64,000 nt of DNA from JBBROS01 sp965260995. GTDB lineage: Bacteria; Pseudomonadota; Alphaproteobacteria; Acetobacterales; Acetobacteraceae. A program made the position numbers and the translations under genes. Every line of letters begins with the position of its first letter. The stretch's first letter is position 1. Shown one piece after another: positions 10,697-19,209 of this stretch. The notes below the pieces were generated by a model that did no database searches, had not been told where the DNA came from, and worked only from the letters and a program-made list of their open reading frames with translations. Location of the stretch: the NCBI GenBank assembly GCA_965260995.1, contig CBDHCD010000001.1, positions 620,001 to 684,000 on the forward strand. Direction: 5' to 3'.

Positions 10697-11076
10697 ACAA
10701 GGCGCTGACTGCCCACCCTAGCCGCAAACCATGGCCGGCGGGCCGGCGACACGCGAAGCGCCAACACCCATCCTGTTGTTCGATCAAGACGGCCATCCTG
10801 TCGTCCCGACCTGCGCTCGCCCAGGCCGTCGCGCGCAGCGGCCCGTCCAGGATGGCCGCAGGCCACCGCGCTTGCGCGGCGCGCAGCGTCCTGGACGGCC
10901 GCGAGCACGGCGGCATCCTCATCGCAGACGGGCGACGATGCCCAAGGTGCCGGCATCTCCAGACACCCGAGGCCCCTGCACAGAAACGCCGCCACAGCCG
11001 TCACGCCAACCCGCCAGACGCCTTCAACCCAGCAAAATACGCGCCGTTTAAACGCGCATTCTTGCCGCCGCTAACA
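10697..11076. repeat. IS21 right subterminal region with repeats
   Basis: 380 bases between istB and the IS right end. It has inverted and direct near-repeats (GGCCATCCTG near 10789, CCAGGATGGCC near 10849, GTCCTGGACGGCC near 10887) of the sort that serve as multiple transposase-binding sites in IS21. Open frames are present in both directions but look like high-GC artefacts. Confidence 0.5.
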
Positions 11077-11660
11077 CCTTTATCAGGCGGCGCGCGGCTT
11101 CGTCCGTGGCCGCCGTTCGCTGCATCTGCGCATCCAAAGCCGCAATTTGCTGATCAAAATGCTCCACCTCGCCAGCCAGCACTCTCAGCATCTGTTGTGC
11201 TGCGGTGGGAACCGCCGCATCCGTTGAATCAACCCGCTCCATCAGCACGGTGACCTGCGACGTGCCTTTGGCGGCAATCACGCCGAACTCGGCGGCATGT
11301 CCGCGCAACGCATTGATCGCCTGCGTGCGTTGGCGGACCAGCAGGTCCCGCACGCTGACGATCATGGCCTGAGCTTGCCGTTCGGCGGGTTTGATCGGCA
11401 CCGTGCTCATTCCCGGTCGCCCAGCCGCCTCGCAAATAGCTTCGGCGTCGTTGCGGTCGTTCTTGCCGCGTTTGACGAAGGGCTGATGTATTGCGGTGGG
11501 ATCAGGCGCACTTGGTGGCCCAGCTCCATCAGCCGACGCCCCCAGTGATGCGACCCGCCACACGCCTCCAACGCCACCTCTGTAGGCGGCAGCTTGGCGA
11601 AGAATGCCTCAAACGCCGGGCGGCTGAAGTTGCGCCGCAGAACCCCACGGTCCTCCCGAT
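11077..11660 (-). pseudogene. IS110-family transposase, middle part
   Basis: On the minus strand this reads GVLRRNFSRPAFEAFFAKLP, EVALEACGGSHHWG, then FVKRGKNDRNDAEAICEAAG, typical of the RuvC-like DEDD domain of IS110 recombinases, and ends in RRLIKV at the IS21 junction. A one-base deletion around 11488 shifts frame between RLIPPQY and the KPFVK-equivalent. The upstream first 23 codons were moved to 13135-13203 by an inversion bounded by two IS6 copies. The ATCGGGAG target duplication allows an exact join. Confidence 0.85.
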
Positions 11661-12503
11661 GGTTCTGTTGCAAACGCTGGATCGGGGCAAGCGAGGCGCT
11701 GTAGAGCGGCGTTTTCAGGCAGCAACTTCGAACAGCCCGGCGACGAAGGCGGCTTGCGCCTGCATGTCGCGACCGCCAACGTTGTGGACCTGCCCTTTCC
11801 TGATCATCGCCATCGCCTCGTAGCCGGCCAGTATCCGTTCCGCGGTTTCCAAGCCGCCGAAGCCAAGCCCCGGCCGGACCAGCCGTTTGATCCGGCGGTG
11901 GTCCTGCTCCACGATGTTGTTGAGATACTTGCGCTGCCGCAGCTTTGAGAAGCGCCACAGCTCGCCTGCCCGCTTCATCTTCCGCACCGCCCGCGGGTAG
12001 GCCGGGTTTTCGTCCACGGTGATCGTGCGCGGGTTCACGGTGTGCGGCTGGGCCAGCGCCTTGCGGAAGAACCGCTTGGCCGATGCGGCGTCGCGCTGCG
12101 CCGACAACAGCAAGTCGATGGTCTGGCCCAGGCTGTCGACCGCCCGATACAGGTAGGTCCAGGCGCCCTTGACCTTGATGTAGGTCTCGTCCACCCGCCA
12201 TGACCCGGTGCAGGGCCGCAGGTGACGGCGCACCCGCTGTTCGAACTCACCGGCATAGGCCTGCACCCAGCGGAACAGGGTGGTGTGCTCGACCGTGACG
12301 CCGCGGTCCGACAGCATCGCCGCGAGGTCGCGATAGCTGATCGGAAAGGCCAGATACCAGCGCAGCGCCCACAGGATCACCTCGGACGTGAAATGCCGCC
12401 CCTTGAACACGCCGTCCTGCCCCGCCGCCATCTCGCCCACCCGTCAAGCTGCCTGGCAAGCTTCTATCCCGACCGTGGCCGATCCGCCATTTGCAACAGA
12501 ACC
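11661..12503. mobile_element. IS6-family element, copy A (843 bp)
   Basis: Terminal inverted repeats GGTTCTGTTGCAAA at both ends. The left flank, CTCCCGAT (11653-11660), is the reverse complement of the left flank of copy B (ATCGGGAG, 13196-13203). The right flank TCACCGAG (12504-12511) matches in 7 of 8 bases the reverse complement of copy B's right flank ATCGGTGA. This is the signature of an intramolecular, inversion-producing transposition. Confidence 0.9.
11715..12440 (-). CDS. IS6-family transposase, copy A
   Basis: 241 residues, identical to copy B. The compact DDE domain has WRVDETYIKVKG (first Asp), TVDENPAYPRA (second Asp) and NNIVEQDHRRIKRL (Glu), preceded by a short N-terminal helix-turn-helix region (FPISYRDLAAMLSDRGV). 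IS6-family enzymes act by replicative, co-integrate-forming transposition, consistent with the two inverted copies here. The true start may be ATG a few codons downstream of the first Met. Confidence 0.93.
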   Translation of the reverse strand: MGEMAAGQDGVFKGRHFTSEVILWALRWYLAFPISYRDLAAMLSDRGVTVEHTTLFRWVQAYAGEFEQRVRRHLRPCTGSWRVDETYIKVKGAWTYLYRAVDSLGQTIDLLLSAQRDAASAKRFFRKALAQPHTVNPRTITVDENPAYPRAVRKMKRAGELWRFSKLRQRKYLNNIVEQDHRRIKRLVRPGLGFGGLETAERILAGYEAMAMIRKGQVHNVGGRDMQAQAAFVAGLFEVAA

Positions 12504-12949
12504 TCACCGAGCGACACAGCCTCGTCCCTCCCGTAATCGCTGCAACACGCGAACTGCGGCGGACATCACGACAGGGGCCATGCCCGTTGCGAAGCGAGAT
12601 CCTCATCCCGGAGTCGTCGGCTCTGGTCGGCGACGGCCGCACCCAGCCGACTGTCCCTCAAGTGACAGACGCCGTCTCATGGGCGCATCCCTGCTGTCGG
12701 AGCCGATCGACAAGCCCGATATCGTGGCGCCGGATGAGCCCCGGGACATGGCACGGTAAGGCCAGACCGTGCCCTCGCCCACCATCCTTCTCCCGTTGAA
12801 GGTCAAGAATTATTGCAAGCGCGTCGCCGCGGTGGAGCCGATCACCAAACCTGTGGGTCCAGCCGTTCAGGCAACGACAGACATCGTCGTGATGGCCAGT
12901 GCCGACTCGCGTCAGCGCTCCGGTTCTGAAGAGCAGGAGGTAGTCCCTC

Positions 12950-13134
12950 GTTCTCTCTCGGCCGTCACGGAGATGCTGGCAGCGCACCCGCAAACGGGCT
13001 CCGTCCCCTGCATGTTCCAGGTCCAGCAGTTTGGGCGGGGACACCGATCTCGCCCCTATTGGTGTGGACGGCTCCACGGCATCGCGAAGCGTGCCAAGGT
13101 TTGGCTGTTGAGGTCCAAACAAGGAGCCGCCCAA
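12950..13134 (+). ncRNA. Candidate IS110 leader RNA (bridge-RNA-like)
   Basis: The ~185 bases upstream of the IS110 start contain stem-loops: arms ACACCGAT (13041-13048) and ATTGGTGT (13058-13065), pairing with one G-U, and GTGGA (13064-13068) with TCCAC (13073-13077); these overlap, so they would be alternatives. In some IS110-group elements the 5' non-coding end specifies a bridge RNA for target choice. In IS1111-group relatives it is downstream, and subgroup placement here is uncertain. Confidence 0.25.
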
Positions 13135-13203
13135 ATGGAATTTAAGCGCATTGCGATCGACACGTCGAAGGCCGTCTTTACCGTGCATGGGATTGATCGG
13201 GAG
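13135..13203 (+). pseudogene. IS110-family transposase, first 23 codons (inverted away from the rest)
   Basis: ATG 13135 begins MEFKRIAIDTSKAVFTVHGI, the N-terminal DEDD beta-strand with the first catalytic aspartate (D8). The frame is broken at ATCGGGAG by IS6 copy B. The next codons of the same gene are found on the minus strand from 11660 downward. Confidence 0.85.
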
Positions 13204-14046
13204 GGTTCTGTTGCAAATGGCGGATCGGCCACGGTCGGGATAGAAGCTTGCCAGGCAGCTTGACGGGTGGGCGAGATGGCGGCGGGGCAGGACGGCGTGT
13301 TCAAGGGGCGGCATTTCACGTCCGAGGTGATCCTGTGGGCGCTGCGCTGGTATCTGGCCTTTCCGATCAGCTATCGCGACCTCGCGGCGATGCTGTCGGA
13401 CCGCGGCGTCACGGTCGAGCACACCACCCTGTTCCGCTGGGTGCAGGCCTATGCCGGTGAGTTCGAACAGCGGGTGCGCCGTCACCTGCGGCCCTGCACC
13501 GGGTCATGGCGGGTGGACGAGACCTACATCAAGGTCAAGGGCGCCTGGACCTACCTGTATCGGGCGGTCGACAGCCTGGGCCAGACCATCGACTTGCTGT
13601 TGTCGGCGCAGCGCGACGCCGCATCGGCCAAGCGGTTCTTCCGCAAGGCGCTGGCCCAGCCGCACACCGTGAACCCGCGCACGATCACCGTGGACGAAAA
13701 CCCGGCCTACCCGCGGGCGGTGCGGAAGATGAAGCGGGCAGGCGAGCTGTGGCGCTTCTCAAAGCTGCGGCAGCGCAAGTATCTCAACAACATCGTGGAG
13801 CAGGACCACCGCCGGATCAAACGGCTGGTCCGGCCGGGGCTTGGCTTCGGCGGCTTGGAAACCGCGGAACGGATACTGGCCGGCTACGAGGCGATGGCGA
13901 TGATCAGGAAAGGGCAGGTCCACAACGTTGGCGGTCGCGACATGCAGGCGCAAGCCGCCTTCGTCGCCGGGCTGTTCGAAGTTGCTGCCTGAAAACGCCG
14001 CTCTACAGCGCCTCGCTTGCCCCGATCCAGCGTTTGCAACAGAACC
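13204..14046. mobile_element. IS6-family element, copy B (843 bp)
   Basis: Same length and terminal repeats as copy A, in opposite orientation. The left 8-bp flank ATCGGGAG is the original target duplication within IS110; the right flank ATCGGTGA belongs to the second target, inside a small hypothetical gene. Confidence 0.9.
13267..13992 (+). CDS. IS6-family transposase, copy B
   Basis: 241 residues, identical to copy A in all catalytic motifs and throughout the translated sequence. It reads from just inside the left repeat to just inside the right repeat, as expected for this compact family. It appears intact. Confidence 0.93.
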   Translation: MGEMAAGQDGVFKGRHFTSEVILWALRWYLAFPISYRDLAAMLSDRGVTVEHTTLFRWVQAYAGEFEQRVRRHLRPCTGSWRVDETYIKVKGAWTYLYRAVDSLGQTIDLLLSAQRDAASAKRFFRKALAQPHTVNPRTITVDENPAYPRAVRKMKRAGELWRFSKLRQRKYLNNIVEQDHRRIKRLVRPGLGFGGLETAERILAGYEAMAMIRKGQVHNVGGRDMQAQAAFVAGLFEVAA

Positions 14047-14291
14047 ATCGGTGAAGCATCGGAAGATGAAGTGATACTCTCTCGTTCGGCAAGCGCGACG
14101 GAGTGTGACGGCGTGCGCATGACCACGAACCTCGACAGCCGCAGCGCTTCGGCCAGGTGCTCGGCGGTGAGGGTCGCGCTCAGCGGCTCGCGGCCGCTCA
14201 CGTGCCCGCCGATACGGCCGTAGCGCAAGGCGTAGGCGAGGTTGCGCGCCGCGTCAGTATGGCGGGCGTGCGTCAGCGGATGGCCGGACAT
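14047..14291 (-). pseudogene. Small hypothetical gene, 5' part, split by the IS6 inversion
   Basis: ATG 14291 behind CTGGAG begins MSGHPLTHARHTDAARNLAY, then ALRYGRIGGHVSGREPL, and runs to the IS6 junction. When the inverted segment is restored, the reading continues in frame into 12504-12536 and ends SPSDTASSLP, giving about 90 residues. No family recognised. Recovery of an open frame across the junction supports it being a real gene before the inversion. Confidence 0.45.
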
Positions 14292-14755
14292 GGACCACTC
14301 CAGGGTGAAACAGCATGCTGGCACGTTTGAGCACGAGACAAGAACAAGCAGCCCATCCCGCCCATGCCGACTCACGCGCCGGCGTGCCGAGCCGGGACCT
14401 GTCGGCCAATCCGAGCAACGTCCGGTCCAGGTGCAGCTCGCCCTCCACGTGACGCCGCACCATGGCCCGCAGCCAGGCGTTCGGCTTCTCGACCGCGCCG
14501 GTGGCGTGCTTGGCCGCGGCCACCGCCACCAGCGTCACCGCTTCCATCCGGCTCAGCATGATGCAGGCCTGGCCCCGGCTGTGCGGGGCGATGTCGAGCT
14601 GGCGCGAACGTGGGTCGCCGCCTCCATCATGTCCTCCCAGCCCGGCGGGATGTGGCTGATCCAGCCCCGGAACGCGGGGGCGACCCGGATCAGGAAAGCC
14701 GGGGTGACGACGAAGCCGCGCAGCGCGCTGGGCAGGATGATGCGCCGGGATGCCG
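14254..14755 (-). pseudogene. RepC-like plasmid replication protein, C-terminal remnant
   Basis: Two adjoining frames resemble the C-terminal domain of RepC-type initiators of alphaproteobacterial plasmids: ILPSALRGFVVTPAFLIRVA and WEDMMEAATHVRA in one, then LDIAPHSRGQACIMLSRM, AKHATGAVEKPNAWLRAMV and LHLDRTLLGLADR in the next, separated by a one-base slip near 14600. The N-terminal DNA-binding region is absent. Assignment is from memory of the family's hallmark pattern (..GQAC..L.R...; ..GGxLRxM..; ..L.RSLFGLA..). Confidence 0.55.
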
Positions 14756-14961
14756 GCCGGCTGCGGTGCCGGCTTGTTCTGACGGTGCCCGGATGACGGA
14801 GAACGGCTCCGCCCGCTCAGGTCCTTGTCGGCCCTGGGCCGAACAGGCCCTGCGCTGAAGGTGGTTATGTCAGGGAGGGCCATGCCGCCCGGGCACCCAA
14901 GCCCAACCGGGTCACAGCCGCCCCCTGCTATCATCCCGCACTGACATTTTGCGCGGACCAC

Positions 14962-15816
14962 TCAATGGGGGCTGGACACACCACAAGCCGGAACACGACC
15001 CAGGGCGCGCCACCGGCCCGGCGACATGCCGACCCGCCGCCGGAACGCCTCGGTGAAGTGGCTCTGGCTACAGAACCCGGTCTCCAACGCGATCTCGACC
15101 GTCGGCACGCGCGTCCGCGACAGCATCTCCTTCGCGCACTCGATTCGCCGGTTCATGAACCACGAGTACGGCGCGACGCCGGTTTTCTGCTGGAAACGCC
15201 GAGCGAAGTCGCTCCCGGACATGTCCAGCGCCGCCGCCCACTCCGTCAGGTCCAAGCCTGCCGCGAGCCGAGCCTCGGCATAATCCACGCACTGGCCGAA
15301 CTGCGCGTCGCTCAGCCCGGTTTTGAGCCGGCCTTCAGCCCGGCCCTGCGCCGACAACAGCAGGGCGAGCAGCGAATGGGCGAGGCCGTCGATGAACAAT
15401 TGCCGGTGGCTGCCCGAAAGGTCGAACGCCGACAGCAGCATGCGGACTAAGGTTTCGACTTGGCCGTTCGGCTTCAGGATGGGTGCGACCTGTCCGTTCG
15501 CATCGAAACGGCACCCTTGGCCCGAGGTGGCGACGGCGTCATCAAACATCGCCTTGGGCATGGAAACGCCGAGCGTCGCGGAGCGCGAGCGTTTCGTCAC
15601 CCGCACCCGCTCGCCGGGCAGTTGGAGGCGAAGCATGCCCGGACACACGTTGCCGTCCACGATGACGCTGCGACCGATCTCCACCTTGGCACTGCTCGCC
15701 TGCAACGGCGCCCAAAACGTGTAAGTATCTGCAGGAGTAATTAGGTCAACGACACCGTCAACCAAAGGATCGCTATAAAGATCTAGGCTGGCGCGACGCT
15801 GCGTAGCCGTGATCAT
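14962..15816 (-). CDS. AraC-family transcriptional regulator
   Basis: 284 residues. The N-terminal ~170 residues are an AraC-binding-like sensor of unknown ligand. The C-terminal domain has two helix-turn-helix units: LTEWAAALDMSGSDFARRF and VEIALETGFCSQSHFTEAF followed by RRRVGMSPGRWR, the conserved AraC signature. ATG 15816 was preferred because AAAGGTG lies five bases upstream; an ATG at 15858 lacks a ribosome-binding site. No target operon is adjacent: downstream is the repC remnant, upstream are IS remnants, so it may be orphaned. Confidence 0.88.
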   Translation of the reverse strand: MITATQRRASLDLYSDPLVDGVVDLITPADTYTFWAPLQASSAKVEIGRSVIVDGNVCPGMLRLQLPGERVRVTKRSRSATLGVSMPKAMFDDAVATSGQGCRFDANGQVAPILKPNGQVETLVRMLLSAFDLSGSHRQLFIDGLAHSLLALLLSAQGRAEGRLKTGLSDAQFGQCVDYAEARLAAGLDLTEWAAALDMSGSDFARRFQQKTGVAPYSWFMNRRIECAKEMLSRTRVPTVEIALETGFCSQSHFTEAFRRRVGMSPGRWRALGRVPACGVSSPH

Positions 15817-16185
15817 AGAACACCTTTGTTGAAGATAATCTGTTGCAACCGACTGCATCGCCTGAACGTTTCACGTTCAAGATCACTTTAGCATTCACGA
15901 TCCGACAATGTGGCCTGGTCCTAGCTTTTAGTAAATGTTCCGTGATGAAGCATGCTGCGTCAAGAAGCCTCAAGGAAGCTGGTGGATCACGTTTTCGTAA
16001 GGTCGAGGCAATCCGAGGCGCTCCGCTTGCATCACTTGCGCATGGTCTCGGCACGGCCGGGCCGGGGTGATGCGGGCGTTCGGATAAATGTGGAGCATGG
16101 GAAATGGTTGTCGCCGCACAATACGTGGCAGACGCTTGGCGGACTCAAGTGGTTGCCGCAATACTTCTGGAGGACAGCGGAAGCG
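15817..16185. other. Upstream region of the AraC gene, no gene seen
   Basis: Moderately AT-rich near 15840-15950 and presumably holding the AraC promoter. I see no convincing paired -35/-10 sequence and no protein-coding similarity until the IS30 remnant. Confidence 0.4.
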
Positions 16186-16649
16186 ATGGTGGGTCGGCGA
16201 CGTTCGGATCGGGTTTTGCGGGCAAAGCTGAGGTCGCCTGGGCGGCCGGGGGTGGCGCGGCGGGAGGACCGACGACGGTTCTGGGCGTTGATCGCCGATG
16301 GACTTGTCGAGCGAGGATGCGGCGATGGTGGTGGGGATGTCGCAGCCGGTTGGGTCGCGGTGGTTCTGGATGGCAGGCGGGCTGGCGCCGTCACACTTGT
16401 CCCGCTCGTCGAAGCCGCTCTCCGGGCGCCGCCTATTGTTCACCGAGCGGGAGGAGATCGCGCTGTCGCGGGCGCAGGGCCTGGGCGTACCCGAGGCCGC
16501 TCGTTGTTTGGGCCGGTCGGCGTCCACGGTGTCGCGGGCGCTGCGGCGCAATGCCGTGACGCGAAGCGGCGACCTGGATGATCGGGCGGCCACCGGGCAG
16601 CGGCACGCGGAGCGGACAGGGCGCCGACCGAAGCCTACGAAACTGGAGC
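16186..16649 (+). pseudogene. IS30-family transposase, N-terminal remnant
   Basis: ATG 16186 reads MVGRRRSDRVLRAKLRSPG and RFWALIADG, then a +1 slip near 16297 continues as SSEDAAMVVGMSQPVGSRW, FTEREEIALSRAQGLGVPEA and LGRSASTVSRALRRNA. This is the N-terminal helix-turn-helix region of IS30-type transposases. The catalytic DDE domain is missing; the sequence switches to IS66-like coding after about 16650. Confidence 0.75.
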
Positions 16650-16751
16650 GCCATCAACCCTCAAGCCTATCTGGCCGACGTGCTCGGGCGCATCGCCGAC
16701 CATCCCATCCAGTAAATCGACGCCCTGCTGCCCTGGCACTGGACACAGTAA
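16650..16751 (+). pseudogene. IS66-family transposase, C-terminal scrap
   Basis: About 33 codons reading NPQAYLADVLGRIADHPIQ, a stop, then IDALLPWHW, which matches the C-terminal tail of IS66 TnpC proteins. It has one internal TAA (16713-16715) and no start. It is directly fused to the IS30 remnant, so it marks a deletion junction. Confidence 0.65.
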
Positions 16752-16884
16752 CAGCAGGCCGGCTCATGGCTCCATCACCAAGAGCGCGGTCATGCACGGA
16801 CGCTTACGATGGAAGCTCACGCCGCGCCGCTGCCGCCGCACACGATCAAGCTTACTGACTGAGCTCGACTTTGGCCATTTCCGG

Positions 16885-17151
16885 TCATGCGTTGATCCAG
16901 AAATGCGGCTCGGAGGCGATGTGTTCGAGGGCTTCGTTAAGCGGCATGGCCGCGATGCCGAACGGCCCTGAGGCGCCCCAGCGCTGGCCGTTCCACCAAA
17001 GCACCTGCATCTTGTCGGCGTCCCCGGTCGGCTTGAGCCTGGCAAGCGGCGCGCCGGTGCGTTGGCTCATGAGCGAATAGCCGCGCCCTGCCTTGTGCAC
17101 CGCGACGCCGCCGCCGCGGGCTTGGTTGAATGCCTCGATGCGCTCCCACAT
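16885..17151 (-). CDS. Small conserved passenger protein of the IS701-like element, copy 1
   Basis: 88 residues from ATG 17151: MWERIEAFNQARGGGVAVH, SLMSQRTGAPLARLKPTG, VLWWNGQRWGASGPFG and LNEALEHIASEPHFWI. It looks like a genuine folded small protein with conserved Trp/Gly residues, not a shadow frame, and its stop lies only 21 bases inside the IS end. It is divergent from the transposase, leaving about 80 bases for two promoters. No function is known to me. It could be a transposition accessory factor or an unrelated passenger; start codon uncertain. Confidence 0.55.
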   Translation of the reverse strand: MWERIEAFNQARGGGVAVHKAGRGYSLMSQRTGAPLARLKPTGDADKMQVLWWNGQRWGASGPFGIAAMPLNEALEHIASEPHFWINA

Positions 17152-17230
17152 GGGGTCGCTGGCCGGCACGGTTGATCCTTCTGGCGCGTATGGAGTTGTC
17201 GGGCGGCAACGACACCACTGCGAGGCCACC

Positions 17231-18595
17231 ATGGCAAGACAAACCGACCCCGAAACCCACCCTGGCCCTCTTGCCGCCTGGATGGTGCCGTTTGCCGGGT
17301 GCTTCACCCGCCCGACCTGGGCCAACCTGCTGGTGCTTGCCGCAGGCGCCATCCTGTCCCCGGGCCGGCGCACCGTCGCCGCAGCGCTGAGCAGCATGGG
17401 CCTGCGCGGGGCGGCGACCTTCACCAACTACCACCGTGCGCTTAACCGCAGCCGCTGGTCGGGCCAGGCTGCTGCACGCTGCCTGCTCGGACTGCTGGTC
17501 GCCTCCTTCGTGCCGAGCGGCCCGGTCGTGGTCGGTATTGACGAAACCATCGAGCGCCGCTGGGGCACGAAGATCAAGGCGCGCGGCATCTACCGCGATC
17601 CCGTGCAATCCAGCCACGGCCACTTTGTCAGGGCGTCCGGCCTGCGCTGGATCAGCCTGATGCTGCTCGCGCCCGTGCCGTTCGCCGGGCGTGTTTGGGC
17701 TTTGCCGTTCCTCACCTCGCTGGCGCCCTCTGAGCGCTACGCACAAGTCCACGGACGCCGGCACAAGCTGCTGACGGATCGGGCACGCCAACTGCTGCTC
17801 CGGCTCGCGCGCTGGTTGCCGGATCGGCGGATCATAGCCGTCGCCGACAGCAGCTACGCCGCTATCGAGCTGCTCGCAGCCGTGTGCCGGCATGTTGTCG
17901 TGATTACCCGGCTGCGACTCGACGCGCGCCTGTTCGACCCGCCCCCTCCACGCTTGCCCGGAACGAAAGGACGTCCGCGCGTATCCGGCGCACGCCAGCC
18001 GACGCTGCTCCAGCGCCTGGCCGACCCGAAAACAGAGTGGCAGCGCGTCACAATTACGGGCTGGTACGAGCAGGGCGAACGCCAGCTCGACGTCGTGTCG
18101 GGCAGGGCACTCTGGTACCATCCTGGCAAGCAAGTGCCGGTCCGCTGGGTGCTGGTCCGCGACCCGGCCGGCGAGGCCGAACCGCAAGCGTTCCTGTGCA
18201 CGGACCAAGCCGCCGACCCGGTCGCCATCCTGCAGCTGTTCGTGCGCCGCTGGTCCGTCGAGGTGACCTTCGCCGAGGTGCGCCGGCACCTGGGCGTGGA
18301 AACGCAGCGCCAATGGTCGGACCTGGCTGTTGCCCGCACCACCCCGTGCCTGCTCGCCCTGTTCTCGCTCGTGACGCTCTGGGCCAGCGACTTGGCCGCG
18401 CGCGGCCTCGTCCTGCCCAGGCGCGCCGCTTGGTATGCCAAACACGCCGTCACCTTCTCCGACGCGCTCGCCGCCGTCCGCCGCCAGCTTTGGATCGCAC
18501 AGGCTTTCTCAACATCGCCGCATGCCCAGAACACCGCAACAATCCCGCGCGTGCTCCTCGATAGGCTCACCGAAGCCGCATGCTACCCAGCCTGA
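17231..18595 (+). CDS. IS701-like DDE transposase, copy 1
   Basis: 454 residues from ATG 17231. VVVGIDETIERRWGTKIKA holds the first catalytic Asp, IIAVADSSYAAIELL the second, and RRWSVEVTFAEVRRHLGVE the Glu region; RGIYRDPVQSSHGHFV is another conserved block. Longer reading upstream (from 17093) overlaps the divergent passenger and lacks family similarity. The stop is 16 bases before the IS right end. It appears intact in both copies. Confidence 0.88.
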   Translation: MARQTDPETHPGPLAAWMVPFAGCFTRPTWANLLVLAAGAILSPGRRTVAAALSSMGLRGAATFTNYHRALNRSRWSGQAAARCLLGLLVASFVPSGPVVVGIDETIERRWGTKIKARGIYRDPVQSSHGHFVRASGLRWISLMLLAPVPFAGRVWALPFLTSLAPSERYAQVHGRRHKLLTDRARQLLLRLARWLPDRRIIAVADSSYAAIELLAAVCRHVVVITRLRLDARLFDPPPPRLPGTKGRPRVSGARQPTLLQRLADPKTEWQRVTITGWYEQGERQLDVVSGRALWYHPGKQVPVRWVLVRDPAGEAEPQAFLCTDQAADPVAILQLFVRRWSVEVTFAEVRRHLGVETQRQWSDLAVARTTPCLLALFSLVTLWASDLAARGLVLPRRAAWYAKHAVTFSDALAAVRRQLWIAQAFSTSPHAQNTATIPRVLLDRLTEAACYPA

Positions 18596-18758
18596 AATGG
18601 CCAAAGTCGAGATGAGACGGGCCGCCAAACCAGCTCAGTTTCCATTCGCGTTTTCCATGCCAAGTCAGCCGCACCCGGATGATCGAGAAACGGCACCTTG
18701 CCGATTGGATGTTGATCTTCCTCGCCGTTCATACGATCCTTTGTCAGGTAGAGCCACG

Positions 18759-19112
18759 ATGACCGCTCGCCTGTTCTCGCTCGCCTTGGCCATGCTCGCG
18801 GCGTTCGCGCAGCCGAGCGCCTGTTCGCAGTTCTTCCCGGGTGGCGAGCCGCCAGCCCTGGTTAACGCCAAGCTGGCGCAGCGCACGACGCTGTTGTGCA
18901 ACGACGCCTACGCCCTGCTCGCCTCGGGCGTCATCCACGGCCCAATCTGGTCGGCCGAGCGCCTGACCAAGGCCAGCTTGGCTGCCGCACGGGACACCCT
19001 GCGGGACGGCGAGTTCCACGCTGACGACCGGCTGCCGCGGGCCGACCAGGCGCAACTCGACGACTACCGCCGCTCCGGCTACGACCGCGGTCACATGAAA
19101 TACTCGCCTTAA
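18759..19112 (+). pseudogene. DNA/RNA non-specific endonuclease (NUC1 type), truncated after the active-site motif
   Basis: 117 residues. A cleavable-looking signal peptide (LFSLALAMLAAFAQPSA) is followed by the mature start region TLLCNDAYALLASGV, GPIWSAERLTKASL, GEFHADDRLP and YRRSGYDRGHM. DRGH carries the catalytic His of the beta-beta-alpha-metal nuclease fold. The family normally continues ~120 residues (APSGD..., metal-binding Asn), but here it ends KYSP-stop at the edge of AT-rich DNA. It is therefore probably inactive. Immediately upstream is the IS701-like copy. Confidence 0.8.
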
Positions 19113-19209
19113 AATATACTTCGCAATCAGGTGTATGGGTTTTGCTAGAATATCTATACTGAACGCCCTATACTTATTGGATATAGCATGTCGATTTTTT
19201 GGTAGTGTC

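Larger units (their letters stand above)
12504..13203. other. 700-bp segment inverted between two IS6 copies
   Basis: It contains, in plus orientation, the last 10 codons of a small gene whose start is at 14291 on the other strand, and the leader and first codons of the IS110 transposase. Flipping the segment and removing both IS6 copies restores both genes. The stretch 12537-12950 has no recognisable coding content. Confidence 0.85.
16864..18611. mobile_element. IS701-like element, copy 1 (1,748 bp) with a divergent passenger gene
   Basis: Perfect 18-bp terminal inverted repeats (CTCGACTTTGGCCATTTC) at both ends. Inside are a short minus-strand gene and a plus-strand transposase. Copy 2 at 58220-59967 is the same length and in the same orientation; the one difference noticed is G at 17803 versus C at 59159, which is silent. 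Family placement (IS701/DDE_5 type) is from transposase resemblance. Confidence 0.85.

Noticed and set aside
10693..11253. Open frame overlapping the end of istB, possible extra IS21 gene
   Set aside because: Crosses the IS right end into IS110, composition is repetitive, and the region holds subterminal repeats.
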